From: Pseudomonas sp. TCU-HL1
GTDB taxonomy: Bacteria > Pseudomonadota > Gammaproteobacteria > Pseudomonadales > Pseudomonadaceae
Direction: 5' to 3'
NCBI RefSeq assembly: GCF_001708505.1
Contig: NZ_CP015992.1
Span: forward strand, 2,852,001 to 2,916,000
Length of the DNA stretch: 64,000 nucleotides
Positions 17,558 to 25,878 of this stretch are shown in pieces. The notes beneath the pieces were generated by a model. That model saw only the letters and a list, made by a program, of their open reading frames with translations, ran no database searches and was not told the origin of the DNA. Position 1 is the first letter of the stretch, and every line of letters starts with the position of its first letter. Made by a program: the position numbers and the translations under genes.

Positions 17558-20500
17558 ACAACTTCAACCTTACCGATTGGGCGCTGCGCAACCGCGCCGT
17601 CGTCCTGTTCATGCTCATCCTCGTCGCGGTGACCGGCGCCTTTAGCTTCACCAGGCTCGGTCAGCTCGAGGACCCGAACTTCTCCGTGCCCTCGATGACC
17701 GCCATCGTCATCTGGCCGGGCGCCACCGCCCAGCAGTTGCAGGATCAGGTCCTCAACCGCATGGAGAAGAAGTTCGAGCAGATCGACAACTTCGAGAAGG
17801 TGGTCACCTACGCGCGGCAAGGCTACGCGGGTATGACGCTCACCGTGCGCGGCGGCACCTCCATGGCCGACCAGCGCGAGGCCTGGTACCAGGCACGCAA
17901 GAAGCTCGACGACTTGAGCCTCGATCTGCCCGACGGCGTGATCGGCCCGATCGTCAACGACGAGTACGGCGACGTGTACGGTCTGATGTACGCCGTCAAG
18001 GGCGACGGCATCGGCCACGCCGATCTGTCCGATGCGGCCGAGGACATCAAGCGCCGCATGCTCAAGGTGCCGATGGTCAAGAAGATCGATGTCGTCGGGA
18101 AGCAGGCCGAGCGCGTGTATGTGGAGTTCTCGCAGGAGCGCCTGGCTGCCTTGGGTATCACCCCGCTGGCTATCGCCGAGAGCCTCAAAAGCCAGAACGC
18201 CATGCTGCCAGCCGGCCAGATCGACACCCGTGGCGACCGCGTTATGGTCCGCGTGAGCGGCCAGTTCTCCAGCGAAGACGCCATTCGCAACGTGCCCATC
18301 TCCGCAGGCGGCCGGCTGATCAAACTCGGCGACATCGCGACCGTCCAGCGTGGCTTCGAGGATCCGCCGACCTACACGGTGCGCCATAACGGCCAGCCGG
18401 TGCTGATGCTCGGCGTCACAATGACCAGCGACGGCAACATCGTGGACCTGGGCAAGGCGATGGAATCGGCAGTCGCCAAAATCCAGTCGGAACTTCCATA
18501 CGGCGTGGAGCTGGAACTCGTGGCTGACCAGCCCACCACTGTGAAAGACGCGATCCATGACTTTGTACACGCGCTGGCCGAAGCGCTGATAATCGTGATT
18601 GTGGTCAGTCTTGTCAGCCTGGGCTGGCGCGCCGGCCTGGTGGTCGCGACCACGGTGCCGCTGGTGCTTGGGGGCGTGGCGCTGGTAATGCTGGCGATGG
18701 GCTGGAACCTCGAACGCATCTCGCTCGGTTCGCTGATCATCGCGTTGGGCCTGCTGGTGGACGACGCCATCATCGCCATCGAGATGATGGTGGCGAAAAT
18801 GGAAACCGGCTGGGACCGTGTGAGAGCGGCTGCCTTCTCGTATTCGGCGACTGCCATGCCGCGCCTGACCGGCGCACTGATCACCGTCGTGGGCTTCCTG
18901 CCGATCGGCCTGTCGCAGTCCACCACGGGCGAATACGCGGGCGGCATCTTCTGGATTGTCGGCGCCGCAGTATTGTTCTCATGGATCTGCTCCGGCATTT
19001 TCACGCCGTATCTCGCGGTCAAGATGCTGCCCAACGACCTGGGCAAGCACCAGCATGGCGATGATCCGTACGACTCGAAGTTCTACCGTAGGCTACGTGG
19101 CCTGATCGACGCCGCCATCGAGCGTCGCTGGGTGATGATCGGTGCAACGTTTGGCGCGCTGGCGCTTGCTCTGGCCTGCATGAACCTGGTGCCGCAGCAG
19201 TTCTTCCCCAACAGTTCGCGCCCTGAGTTGGTCATCGACCTGCGCGTCAAGGAAGGTGCGTCGTTTGCCGCGACCACCGAGCAGGTCAAGCGCATGGAGG
19301 CGATCCTGGCGAAGGACGAAGACGTACGTTTCTTCACCGCCTACACCGGCGCCGGCGCACCGCGCTTCTATCTCTCGCTCAACCCCGAGCTGCCGAATCC
19401 GGGCTATTCCCAGTTCGTCGTGATGACCAAGGACTTGGAGGCGCGCGAACGAGTACGTGCGCGGCTCATGACCTTGGCGGAACAGCAGTTCCCGCAGGCG
19501 TGGTTGCGCGTGACTCGGCTGGAGCTGGGGCCGCCCGTTGGCTATCCGGTGCAGTTCCGCGTCGTCGGCCCCGACACTCAAGTGGTGCGCCAGATCGCCC
19601 GCGAGGTAGAACACGTGGTCGCGTCCAGCCCGAAAGTGCGCGACGTCCAGCTCGACTGGAACGACCCTGTGCGAACGCTGAAGGTGCAGTTGGACCAGGA
19701 CAAGGCGACTGCGCTGGGCCTGACACCGGCCGACGTGTCCCTGGTGACCCAGACCGTGATGAACGGAGCGACCCTGTCGCAGCTACGCGAGCGTGAGGAC
19801 CTGATCGACATCGTGGCCCGTGCCGTGCCGGAGGAGCGCCTTAGCCTCGACACAATAAAGGACATCAGCCTCTATACGCGCCAGGGTACCGTGGTGTCGT
19901 TGTCGCAAGTGGCACAGGTGAGCTACGAGCTGGAAGAGCCGGTGCTATGGCGCCGCAATCGCGACATGGCAATCACCGTGCGCGCCGACGTCAAGGATGG
20001 CGAGCAGGGTGTGTCAGTGACGCAGGAGATCCAGCCGTTGCTGAAGGACATCGAGGCGAAGCTGCCATCGGGTTACCGCATCGATGTCGGCGGCGCGGTG
20101 GAGGAAAGCGACAAGGCCAACCAGGCGCTGCTGGCGGTGGCCCCGCTGATGATGATCACCATCCTGTTGCTGCTGATGCTGCAACTCCGGGACTTCTCCC
20201 GCATGTGGATGGTGGTGCTGACCGCGCCGCTGGGCCTGATCGGCGTGGTGCCGGCGCTGCTGGTGTTCCAGTCGCCGCTGGGCTTCGTCGCGATCCTGGG
20301 CATCATCGCCCTCGGCGGCATGATCATGCGCAATTCGGTGATCCTGATCGACCAGGTGCAGATCGAGATATCGCAGGGCCGCGCCCCGTGGAATGCGGTG
20401 CTGGATGCCGCCATTCACCGGGCCCGCCCGGTGATGCTGACGGCCTTGGCCACCGTGCTCGCGATGATCCCGCTGACCCGCAGCGTGTTCTGGGGGCCGA

Positions 20501-20649
20501 TGGCGATTGCGATCATGGGCGGCCTCACCGTGGCGACATTGCTGACGATCTTCTTTGTCCCGGCGCTGTACGCAGCATGGTTCAAAGTGCGCCGCCAGCA
20601 GTCCGATGGTGACCAGCAGGTGACGGTCGATGCCGCGTTCGCTTCCTGA
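17554..20649 (+). CDS. RND efflux pump, inner membrane transporter
   Basis: A 1031-residue RND permease with the usual twofold layout: TM1, a large periplasmic loop, TM2-7, a second loop, TM8-12. The paired aspartates for proton relay are present in TM4 (GLLVDDAI, residues 403-404). It is shorter and less AcrB-like than MexB; the general pattern is nearer to the TriC/MexK-type branch, so a biocide, solvent or pathway intermediate is as likely a substrate as an antibiotic. Last gene of the efflux operon; a hairpin follows at 20684. Confidence 0.9.
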   Translation: MNNFNLTDWALRNRAVVLFMLILVAVTGAFSFTRLGQLEDPNFSVPSMTAIVIWPGATAQQLQDQVLNRMEKKFEQIDNFEKVVTYARQGYAGMTLTVRGGTSMADQREAWYQARKKLDDLSLDLPDGVIGPIVNDEYGDVYGLMYAVKGDGIGHADLSDAAEDIKRRMLKVPMVKKIDVVGKQAERVYVEFSQERLAALGITPLAIAESLKSQNAMLPAGQIDTRGDRVMVRVSGQFSSEDAIRNVPISAGGRLIKLGDIATVQRGFEDPPTYTVRHNGQPVLMLGVTMTSDGNIVDLGKAMESAVAKIQSELPYGVELELVADQPTTVKDAIHDFVHALAEALIIVIVVSLVSLGWRAGLVVATTVPLVLGGVALVMLAMGWNLERISLGSLIIALGLLVDDAIIAIEMMVAKMETGWDRVRAAAFSYSATAMPRLTGALITVVGFLPIGLSQSTTGEYAGGIFWIVGAAVLFSWICSGIFTPYLAVKMLPNDLGKHQHGDDPYDSKFYRRLRGLIDAAIERRWVMIGATFGALALALACMNLVPQQFFPNSSRPELVIDLRVKEGASFAATTEQVKRMEAILAKDEDVRFFTAYTGAGAPRFYLSLNPELPNPGYSQFVVMTKDLEARERVRARLMTLAEQQFPQAWLRVTRLELGPPVGYPVQFRVVGPDTQVVRQIAREVEHVVASSPKVRDVQLDWNDPVRTLKVQLDQDKATALGLTPADVSLVTQTVMNGATLSQLREREDLIDIVARAVPEERLSLDTIKDISLYTRQGTVVSLSQVAQVSYELEEPVLWRRNRDMAITVRADVKDGEQGVSVTQEIQPLLKDIEAKLPSGYRIDVGGAVEESDKANQALLAVAPLMMITILLLLMLQLRDFSRMWMVVLTAPLGLIGVVPALLVFQSPLGFVAILGIIALGGMIMRNSVILIDQVQIEISQGRAPWNAVLDAAIHRARPVMLTALATVLAMIPLTRSVFWGPMAIAIMGGLTVATLLTIFFVPALYAAWFKVRRQQSDGDQQVTVDAAFAS

Positions 20650-20683
20650 GTGAGGAGCGCGGTGGTTTAGCGCTTCGTCTTCA

Positions 20684-20719
20684 CGCCGAAGGTTGATCGT
20701 GCTCGATCAGCCTTCGGCG
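20684..20719 (+). terminator. Hairpin after the efflux operon
   Basis: CGCCGAAGG pairs with CCTTCGGCG across an inner TGATC/GATCA stem. No T tract follows, so it may act as a Rho-assisted or mRNA-stabilising hairpin. Confidence 0.5.
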
Positions 20720-20919
20720 AATCGGGAAGCCACGCCAGGCTTAACGGCACCGTCAGGCTCCCGTTGAGGGCGGGCGAGACGCATCGAGCAGCCCCGGCCT
20801 GGTGCGCGACTCTTCCTGTTTTTTCACTTCCAAGCCCCTTCTGTCGCCGATATTTGCGACAGCGGATTGGCACGGCATGCGTCTGGACTGCCGCCGTCTT
20901 TCATGGAACGCCTAATACC

Positions 20920-21828
20920 ATGCTAAAAAACTTCAGGCTTGTACTTGCTGCCCTTTTTGCCGTCGTCGCTATTGCGCTGTGGAACCTGCTTGGCCGGTTC
21001 GAACCATCCATGAAATCCGCCATCGAGACCGAGGGAGGGCTTGCCACCCAGACGCAGGTGCTCGTGGGTAGCGTGGAATTCTCGCCCTTCACTGGCGTGG
21101 GAGCGCTTGATGGACTGACTGTGGGCAACCCCACTGGATTCTCTTCGCCCTACGCCGTAGTGGTGGACCGTATCGCCCTGCAGGTGGAACGCGGCTCGCT
21201 TCTCGGTGGCGGCCCAATCATTGTCGATTCCGCCACCGTCATCGCCCCGCAGGTTACTTACACGGCGAAAAGTCCCAACGCCATTAGCAACCTGGAGACC
21301 ATCAAGAACACGGCACAGGCCTATTCCGTCACACCGGTCGCCATCCGGGCCGGCAGCAATGCACGTAAGCTCATCATTCGGGAACTCACTGTGATGGGCG
21401 GCTCGATTTCACTTGATGTACCCCTGCCCGGAGGCCCGATAACGGTGCCGCTGCCGCCGCTGCATCTCGCCAACATCGGCGCGACCACGGACGGCGCCGC
21501 GCTGTCCGCCATCATCCGCGCTGTATGCGAGGCGCTCGCGGACGAAGCCAACAAGGTGGTCACCGCGGCGATCGCCCGGAAGGTCAAATCCGTTGTCGAC
21601 CTGATCAAACCGCCTGCGCATGCGTTGCCAAAGCCCCCTCCGCCGCCGACACCGCCGACCTTACCGTCCACGCTGACTCAGCCGCCCCAGCCGCCCCAGC
21701 CGCCCCAGCCGGATCTTCCGGATCTGCCGTCGCCACCGGCCAAGCCGGCTCTGCCTAACCTGCCGCCCCCACCACACCTGCCAGGCCTTCCCAGCCTGAA
21801 GCACTTGCCGCCTCCGCCCGGCTTTTAG
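20920..21828 (+). CDS. Membrane-anchored periplasmic protein with proline-rich tail
   Basis: A 302-residue protein with one N-terminal hydrophobic segment (residues about 6-25) and a folded middle that resembles AsmA/DUF748-type beta repeats (GSVEFSPFTGVGALDGLTVGN, IDSATVIAPQVTY). The last 75 residues are extremely proline-rich, with PQPPQPP repeats and LPNLPPPP units, a likely extended spacer in the periplasm. ATG at 20920 is chosen because the upstream part of the frame has no signal-like content. Not part of the efflux operon by spacing (270 bases). Function unknown; envelope role inferred only from the anchor and fold. Confidence 0.6.
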   Translation: MLKNFRLVLAALFAVVAIALWNLLGRFEPSMKSAIETEGGLATQTQVLVGSVEFSPFTGVGALDGLTVGNPTGFSSPYAVVVDRIALQVERGSLLGGGPIIVDSATVIAPQVTYTAKSPNAISNLETIKNTAQAYSVTPVAIRAGSNARKLIIRELTVMGGSISLDVPLPGGPITVPLPPLHLANIGATTDGAALSAIIRAVCEALADEANKVVTAAIARKVKSVVDLIKPPAHALPKPPPPPTPPTLPSTLTQPPQPPQPPQPDLPDLPSPPAKPALPNLPPPPHLPGLPSLKHLPPPPGF

Positions 21829-21874
21829 GGCCTGACCTGGAAATATCCTCATTCCATATTCGTTTAAACCGGGG

Positions 21875-21902
21875 CTTGAAAGTCGCGAAATCGCTTACAT
21901 AT
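21875..21902 (+). promoter_or_regulatory. Sigma-32 (RpoH)-type promoter
   Basis: CTTGAAA at 21875-21881, a 13-base spacer, then TTACATAT at 21895-21902, close to the heat-shock consensus (CTTGAAA, 13-17 bases, CCCCATNT). It lies about 80 bases before the first hsp20 gene. Confidence 0.65.
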
Positions 21903-21982
21903 TTCCTGTCGTCAGAGGCAGGAGCTGGGAGTTTCCTGGCTTCTGTTCAAGATCATGTCCGTCAGCCGGGAGGAGGTTTGTC

Positions 21983-22438
21983 ATGTACGAGTCCCTTCTT
22001 AATCTGTCGAGCGATCCTATTGCCGAGTTCGAGAGGCTGCAGCGCGAACTGCAACAAGTCCTGGGACCAGGTCTTGGGCGTCCAGGCAGCATTCGCGCGC
22101 TGGCCAGCGGTGCTTTCCCGGCGATCAATGTGGGCAGCACGCCGTCCAGCATGGAGGTCTATGCCTTCGTTCCCGGTGTCGATCCGAGCAGTCTTGATCT
22201 ACAGATCCATCGAGGTCTGCTCTCGATATCCGGCGAGCGCCGGCCGGCGCGCAGCACGGAGGAGGGCAACTGCTCCGTGTACGCCAACGAGCGATATTCC
22301 GGACGCTTCAAGCGCACCGTGAGCCTCAACGATGAGGTCGATACCGACAAGGTCGAGGCTCGCTATCGCGACGGTGTTCTTCGCATCTCGCTACCTCGGC
22401 GGGAAGCTGCGCAACCCAGGCGCATAGCCATTCAGTAA
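21983..22438 (+). CDS. Small heat shock protein, Hsp20 family (1 of 3)
   Basis: A 151-residue alpha-crystallin-domain protein (about residues 48-140) with the G-V-L-R-I-S-L-P signature and a C-terminal I-x-I anchor (RRIAIQ). It should form oligomers that hold unfolding proteins. Strong ribosome site (GGAGGAGG). First of three non-identical tandem hsp20 genes behind a heat-shock-type promoter. Confidence 0.9.
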   Translation: MYESLLNLSSDPIAEFERLQRELQQVLGPGLGRPGSIRALASGAFPAINVGSTPSSMEVYAFVPGVDPSSLDLQIHRGLLSISGERRPARSTEEGNCSVYANERYSGRFKRTVSLNDEVDTDKVEARYRDGVLRISLPRREAAQPRRIAIQ

Positions 22439-22465
22439 CAGCATCGGTTTGAAGGAGGAATCACC

Positions 22466-22837
22466 ATGAGCGACAAGCAAGCGGTCGTGCGCGGCGAGAC
22501 TGAAATCCAAGCGCTGCTGCCGCGTGTCGATGTATTCGAAGATGACAACGGAATCCAATTGTTCGCGGACCTTCCGGGCGTGCCCAAGGAGCGTCTCGTG
22601 GTCAATGTGGAAGGTGACACGCTTTTGCTGGAAGGGGAGATCATGCCTGCGATGTCCGAACAGCTGGAGGCCGTCTATGCCGAGGTCCAGCTGTCGCGAT
22701 TCCGGCGAGCCTTCACCTTGAGTTCCGAGCTGGATACAACACAGATCGACGCTGAGCTACGGGACGGCGTGCTGAACCTGCGTGTTCCCAAGCATGCGCA
22801 TGCCCAGCCGCAGAAGATCGCCGTGAAAAGCGAGTAG
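22466..22837 (+). CDS. Small heat shock protein, Hsp20 family (2 of 3)
   Basis: A 123-residue Hsp20 protein, the shortest of the three, nearly all alpha-crystallin domain (PRVDVFEDDNGIQLFADLPGV start, LRDGVLNLRVPK end) and a short tail with I-A-V. It lacks a long N-terminal arm, so it may co-assemble with its neighbours. Begins 28 bases after gene 1 with a GGAGGA site. Confidence 0.9.
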   Translation: MSDKQAVVRGETEIQALLPRVDVFEDDNGIQLFADLPGVPKERLVVNVEGDTLLLEGEIMPAMSEQLEAVYAEVQLSRFRRAFTLSSELDTTQIDAELRDGVLNLRVPKHAHAQPQKIAVKSE

Positions 22838-22864
22838 AGCCTTGAGCGTGCGGAGGTCGACCCC

Positions 22865-23368
22865 ATGGACAAACTAGCTGAACTCAAGCATGGCCTGGAG
22901 GAAACCTGGCATTCGCTGGGCGAGGGCTGGCGCCAGCTTCGCGATCGTGCGAGCGAGGCCCTGACGCGCTTCACACCCGATAATCGAAGCAGGAACTCAC
23001 TGGAAGATGCCTCCTCGCCACCGGCACTTGCCTCGAGCTGGGGATTGCTGGCCGGCGATCTCTACGAGAATGGCGAACAGATCGTCATTCGCCTCGAGGT
23101 ACCAGGAATGGTGAAGGAGGATCTGGATCTGGAGGTGCGGGGAGATGCTCTGATCATCCGCGGTGAAAAGCGGGTCGAGCAGGAACAGGGCAATGGGCGC
23201 TACCGTGTCCGGCAGTGCACCTTCGGCAGTTTCCGGCGCAGCTTCCAGCTTCCCGCACCGGTCATTGCCGAGAAGGCCAGAGCCAGATGCAGCAATGGCG
23301 TGCTGCGTGTCGAACTGCCCAAAGAAGAACGCGTGCGTGGCCGACGCATCGAGGTTCGCTCGGGCTGA
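22865..23368 (+). CDS. Small heat shock protein, Hsp20 family (3 of 3)
   Basis: A 167-residue Hsp20 protein with a longer helical N-terminal arm (DKLAELKHGLEETWHSLG) and an alpha-crystallin domain at about residues 60-160, ending in RRIEVRSG. This arm-plus-domain form resembles the Hsp20 found in transmissible heat-resistance loci, but no clpK/clpG, yfdX or trx genes are nearby. A strong terminator follows. Confidence 0.88.
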   Translation: MDKLAELKHGLEETWHSLGEGWRQLRDRASEALTRFTPDNRSRNSLEDASSPPALASSWGLLAGDLYENGEQIVIRLEVPGMVKEDLDLEVRGDALIIRGEKRVEQEQGNGRYRVRQCTFGSFRRSFQLPAPVIAEKARARCSNGVLRVELPKEERVRGRRIEVRSG

Positions 23369-23433
23369 CATTGCGACGGCTGGCGTTCGTCCTGCCAGTC
23401 ACCGTCAAGGGAAATTGCCTCGTCACCGAGGCA

Positions 23434-23469
23434 GCCCGCCCGCGACAAACTCGCGGGCGGGCAGTTGTT
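23434..23469 (+). terminator. Rho-independent terminator of the hsp20 operon
   Basis: GCCCGCCCGCGA pairs fully with TCGCGGGCGGGC around a CAAAC loop, followed by AGTTGTT. It is the strongest hairpin in this half of the window. Confidence 0.8.
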
Positions 23470-23479
23470 AAACCGAGGA

Positions 23480-23603
23480 AGTAGAAGGCGCCAGAACTCA
23501 CCACTCCGGAATACAGCAGCGTGATGAGGCAGTAGCCCATGATCCTGGCTTGAGATGGTGTCAGTGGGGCGACTTCGCCGATGCTGGGGCTGCCCTCGTT
23601 CAA
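23480..23603 (-). pseudogene. Possible remnant of a small membrane protein
   Basis: The minus-strand frame shows an unusually protein-like stretch with one hydrophobic helix (ARIMGYCLITLLYSGVVSSG) but has no proper start and runs into the terminator hairpin. Family not recognised; treated as a remnant. Confidence 0.25.
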
Positions 23604-23723
23604 CGTATGTTTCTATCCAACCGCAACCTAGGGCTGGCAAGCGGTGATCTAATCTTCGCTCCGTGAATGGAATAGTCTCGGTGGGCGACGGCATTCAATG
23701 TCCGTAAGCGCGAAAAAAGAAAC

Positions 23724-24296
23724 TTATCCGACCCTAGCTCCAGGATCACCAATAAGGTCCCGAATCACTACGGCGAGAATACGAATCCCTTCATGAATCT
23801 CCTGTGTCGTCAGACCTGCATAGCCCAAAATAGGCCCTGCGGGTCGCTCGTACCCCGCCAGATGCTGTCCAACGGCTTCCAGCAGCGCTCTTCGCCGCCG
23901 TTCGTTCTCCCGGCGCAGGCGGCGAACGTGGCGCTCATAGGTACCACTTTCGATCAACGAGGCGAGCACATTTTGCTCCCAGCGTGCCGAGTGACGATCC
24001 GTCATCCGTTTGGCTTCCCGGAACAGGTGAACCAACTCGTGCGGAAGAACCAGATACCCCAGTCTGAGCTGCGGTGAGAGTGCCTTAGAGAAAGTTCCGA
24101 CATAAATGACGCGAGCATCCGCGTCCATGGATTGCAGTGCGTCGATGGGGCGCTGGCCATAACGAAACTCGCCGCCGTAATCATCCTCGATGATCCACGC
24201 GCGATGTCGACTCGCCCACCTCAGCAGTTCCAGGCGGCGTGCGATGGGAAGCACCGCGCCCATGGGAAACTGGTGTGACGGCGTCACATAGGCCAT
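23724..24296 (-). pseudogene. MocR/GntR-type regulator remnant (aminotransferase-like part)
   Basis: The 190-residue frame matches the middle and C-terminal half of MocR/PdxR regulators, whose effector domain resembles a class I PLP aminotransferase. It begins inside the domain (VTPSHQFPMG), keeps the PLP-binding region (DDYGGEFRY, then GTFSKALSPQLRLGY with the Schiff-base lysine) and ends abnormally. The winged-helix DNA-binding half is absent upstream, so the gene is dead. The break point lies near 24296. Confidence 0.75.
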
Positions 24297-24396
24297 GCAG
24301 ATTCTTCAGTCTCTTCAGCAAGCACCGAACGCCAAAGGGTTGAGGCCTGAGTGTATGCAAGCGTCACTGGTGGAGCCTTTGTAAATACGCAGACCT

Positions 24397-24449
24397 GATG
24401 CAGGCAGGAATAGATGCACCGATGACAGGATGCATCTCCTGTCTGCATC
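24397..24449. repeat. 13-bp inverted repeat beside the integrase remnant
   Basis: GATGCAGGCAGGA (24397-24409) and TCCTGTCTGCATC (24437-24449) are inverted copies with one mismatch around a 27-base centre. It lies between the mocR break point and the integrase remnant and could be a recombination or attachment site, or a simple hairpin. Confidence 0.35.
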
Positions 24450-24720
24450 CAGGCCAAGGGCGCTTTTTGTGGCTGCCAGCACGAGTTGTCGTCACGCCGG
24501 AGCCCTGTCGAATAACACCTTGAAGCTGCGCCTGGCCGCGTTGGCGCAATGGCATATCAGTCGGGCCTTTCCCGCCCCAACACAGATTCCCTTGGTGCGT
24601 CAGGTGATGAAGGGCATCCACTCGTTGCACTCGAATCCGGAGAAACAGGCCGAGCCTTGCAATTGTGCGAGCTGGGGCAGTGCGTGGGCTGGCTGGAACG
24701 GTGAGCGGAAGCAGCGCGTG
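24430..24720 (+). pseudogene. Tyrosine recombinase (phage integrase) N-terminal remnant
   Basis: The plus-strand frame carries the core-binding (SAM-like) domain pattern of tyrosine recombinases (NNTLKLRLAALAQWH, then PLVRQVMKGI). At about 24655 the match shifts frame (the other frame reads LQLCELGQCVGWLER and then stops). The catalytic domain is missing. It points to an old integration event at this junction. Confidence 0.65.
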
Positions 24721-24786
24721 CGGCCAGCGACGACCTGCGCCTGCCGCACCGGAAAATAACGTCGTTCGGACTCTACCGTATCCCTT

Positions 24787-24855
24787 TGTATCCGGACGAC
24801 TTGCCCTGTGACTCGCTTACAAATGCTCCTCCCCCCGGATACACCGCGGATACAC
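24787..24855. promoter_or_regulatory. GGATACAC repeats upstream of the RiPP-like cluster
   Basis: GGATACAC occurs twice, 11 bases apart (24837-24844 and 24848-24855), and its core appears inverted as GTATCC at 24788-24793. The set lies 120-185 bases before the precursor gene and looks like a regulator binding region. No clear sigma-70 promoter was found. Confidence 0.4.
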
Positions 24856-24973
24856 GACTACGGCGAAATGGCCACACCCGAACGAGGAAGCCCAGGCGCC
24901 TCGATCCAGGGTTACAACGCCCTTGTGGCATGACCCGCGCGGCCTGGCCGCGCCCAGTGTCCGGAGAAACACC

Positions 24974-25486
24974 ATGTCCCGTTCCCAAATCTCGAACAAG
25001 ACCCGTATTGGCCTGATTGCCGTCGCCCTGGCTGGCGGCATCAACCTGGCGTCGTCCACCGCCTTCGCCGTGGAGGCGCTGCCCCAGGGCTACCTGCTGG
25101 CCGCTGCCGACAAGGCCGGTGAAGGCAAGTGCGGAGAAGGCAAATGTGGGGCCGCCGAGGCCAGCGACAAGGCAACCAACGCCGAAGGCAAGCGCGGTGC
25201 CGCCGAAGCCGGTAGCGCCAAGGCGGCCGAGGGCAAATGCGGTGAAGGCAAGTGTGGCGATGCCTCCTTCGCCCGCACCGACACCGACGACGACGGCCTG
25301 GTTTCCCGCAAGGAACTGCTGACCGTGGCGCCGAAAGGCGAAGCGGAATTCGTTGCCATGGACACCAACAAGGACGGATTCCTATCCGAGGGCGAGGTCT
25401 ACAAGTTCCGCAGCAACCAGTACACCTCCAATGGCAAGAAAGTGCCCACCGAGCTGTTCACCAAGCTGAGCCAGGCCAAGAACTGA
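24974..25486 (+). CDS. EGKCG-repeat EF-hand protein, HvfA-like RiPP metallophore precursor
   Basis: A 170-residue secreted protein. A signal peptide (cleavage near ASSTAFA, residue 32) is followed by a low-complexity stretch with four EGKCG units (residues 50-54, 55-59, 86-90, 91-95) and one altered unit EGKRG (71-75), then two EF-hand loops (DTDDDGLVSRKE at 103-114 and DTNKDGFLSEGE at 130-141). EGKCG repeats are the modified motif of HvfA-type precursors, whose cysteines are converted by an MNIO (DUF692) enzyme with a DUF2063 partner to make copper-binding groups. The next two genes encode exactly those families. Start ATG follows GGAG. The precursor itself looks intact. Confidence 0.8.
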   Translation: MSRSQISNKTRIGLIAVALAGGINLASSTAFAVEALPQGYLLAAADKAGEGKCGEGKCGAAEASDKATNAEGKRGAAEAGSAKAAEGKCGEGKCGDASFARTDTDDDGLVSRKELLTVAPKGEAEFVAMDTNKDGFLSEGEVYKFRSNQYTSNGKKVPTELFTKLSQAKN

Positions 25487-25554
25487 TTCGACGTCGATGT
25501 TCCGTCCTCCCTGCGCCCGTGGACAGGGAGGGTCCCACCCCCTGGAGAATGCCC

Positions 25555-25878
25555 ATGACCACTGCTTCTCTCCCGCATGGTGCTGGCCTCGGCTTGCGCC
25601 GCGCACTGCTGCCCGAGCTGCTGGCGATGGAGGCCGGTGCCGTGGATTTCCTGGAGTGCACACCGGATAACTGGATCAAGGTCGGTGGCCGCCACGGTGA
25701 CGGCCTGGCGCGCCTGGCCGAGCGCTTCCCGCTGGCCTACCAGCGCTTCGGTGCGCTGCCGACCCTGCTGGAGCGTGACTTCAACTTCCCGCCCCTGGCG
25801 GAACTGCTGGGCGAGGTCCAGCAGATCCGCGTGCGGCAGCAGGCTGCCATTGCCTGGCCGGAGGTGCGCCGTGCATGA
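25555..25878 (+). pseudogene. MNIO (DUF692) enzyme with internal deletion, HvfB-like
   Basis: Only 107 residues, where the family is about 270-290. Residues 1-60 match the N-terminus (GLGLRRALLPELL, then VDFLECTPDNW), and residues 61-107 match the very end (YQRFGALPTLLERDFNFPPL). The whole middle, including the His/Asp/Glu ligands of the iron centre, is missing, and the join is in frame. As it stands it cannot be an active MNIO. Start and ribosome site (GGAG) are intact, and its stop overlaps the next gene (GTGCATGA), so the operon structure is preserved. An assembly collapse is the main alternative to a true deletion. Confidence 0.8.

Noticed and set aside
17191..18570. 459-codon minus-strand open frame
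   Set aside because: Antisense to the adaptor and RND pump, both unambiguous.
21875..23469. Transmissible heat-resistance locus
   Set aside because: Only the Hsp20 genes are present; clpG/clpK, yfdX, hdeD, trx and kefB-type genes that define the locus are absent from both sides.
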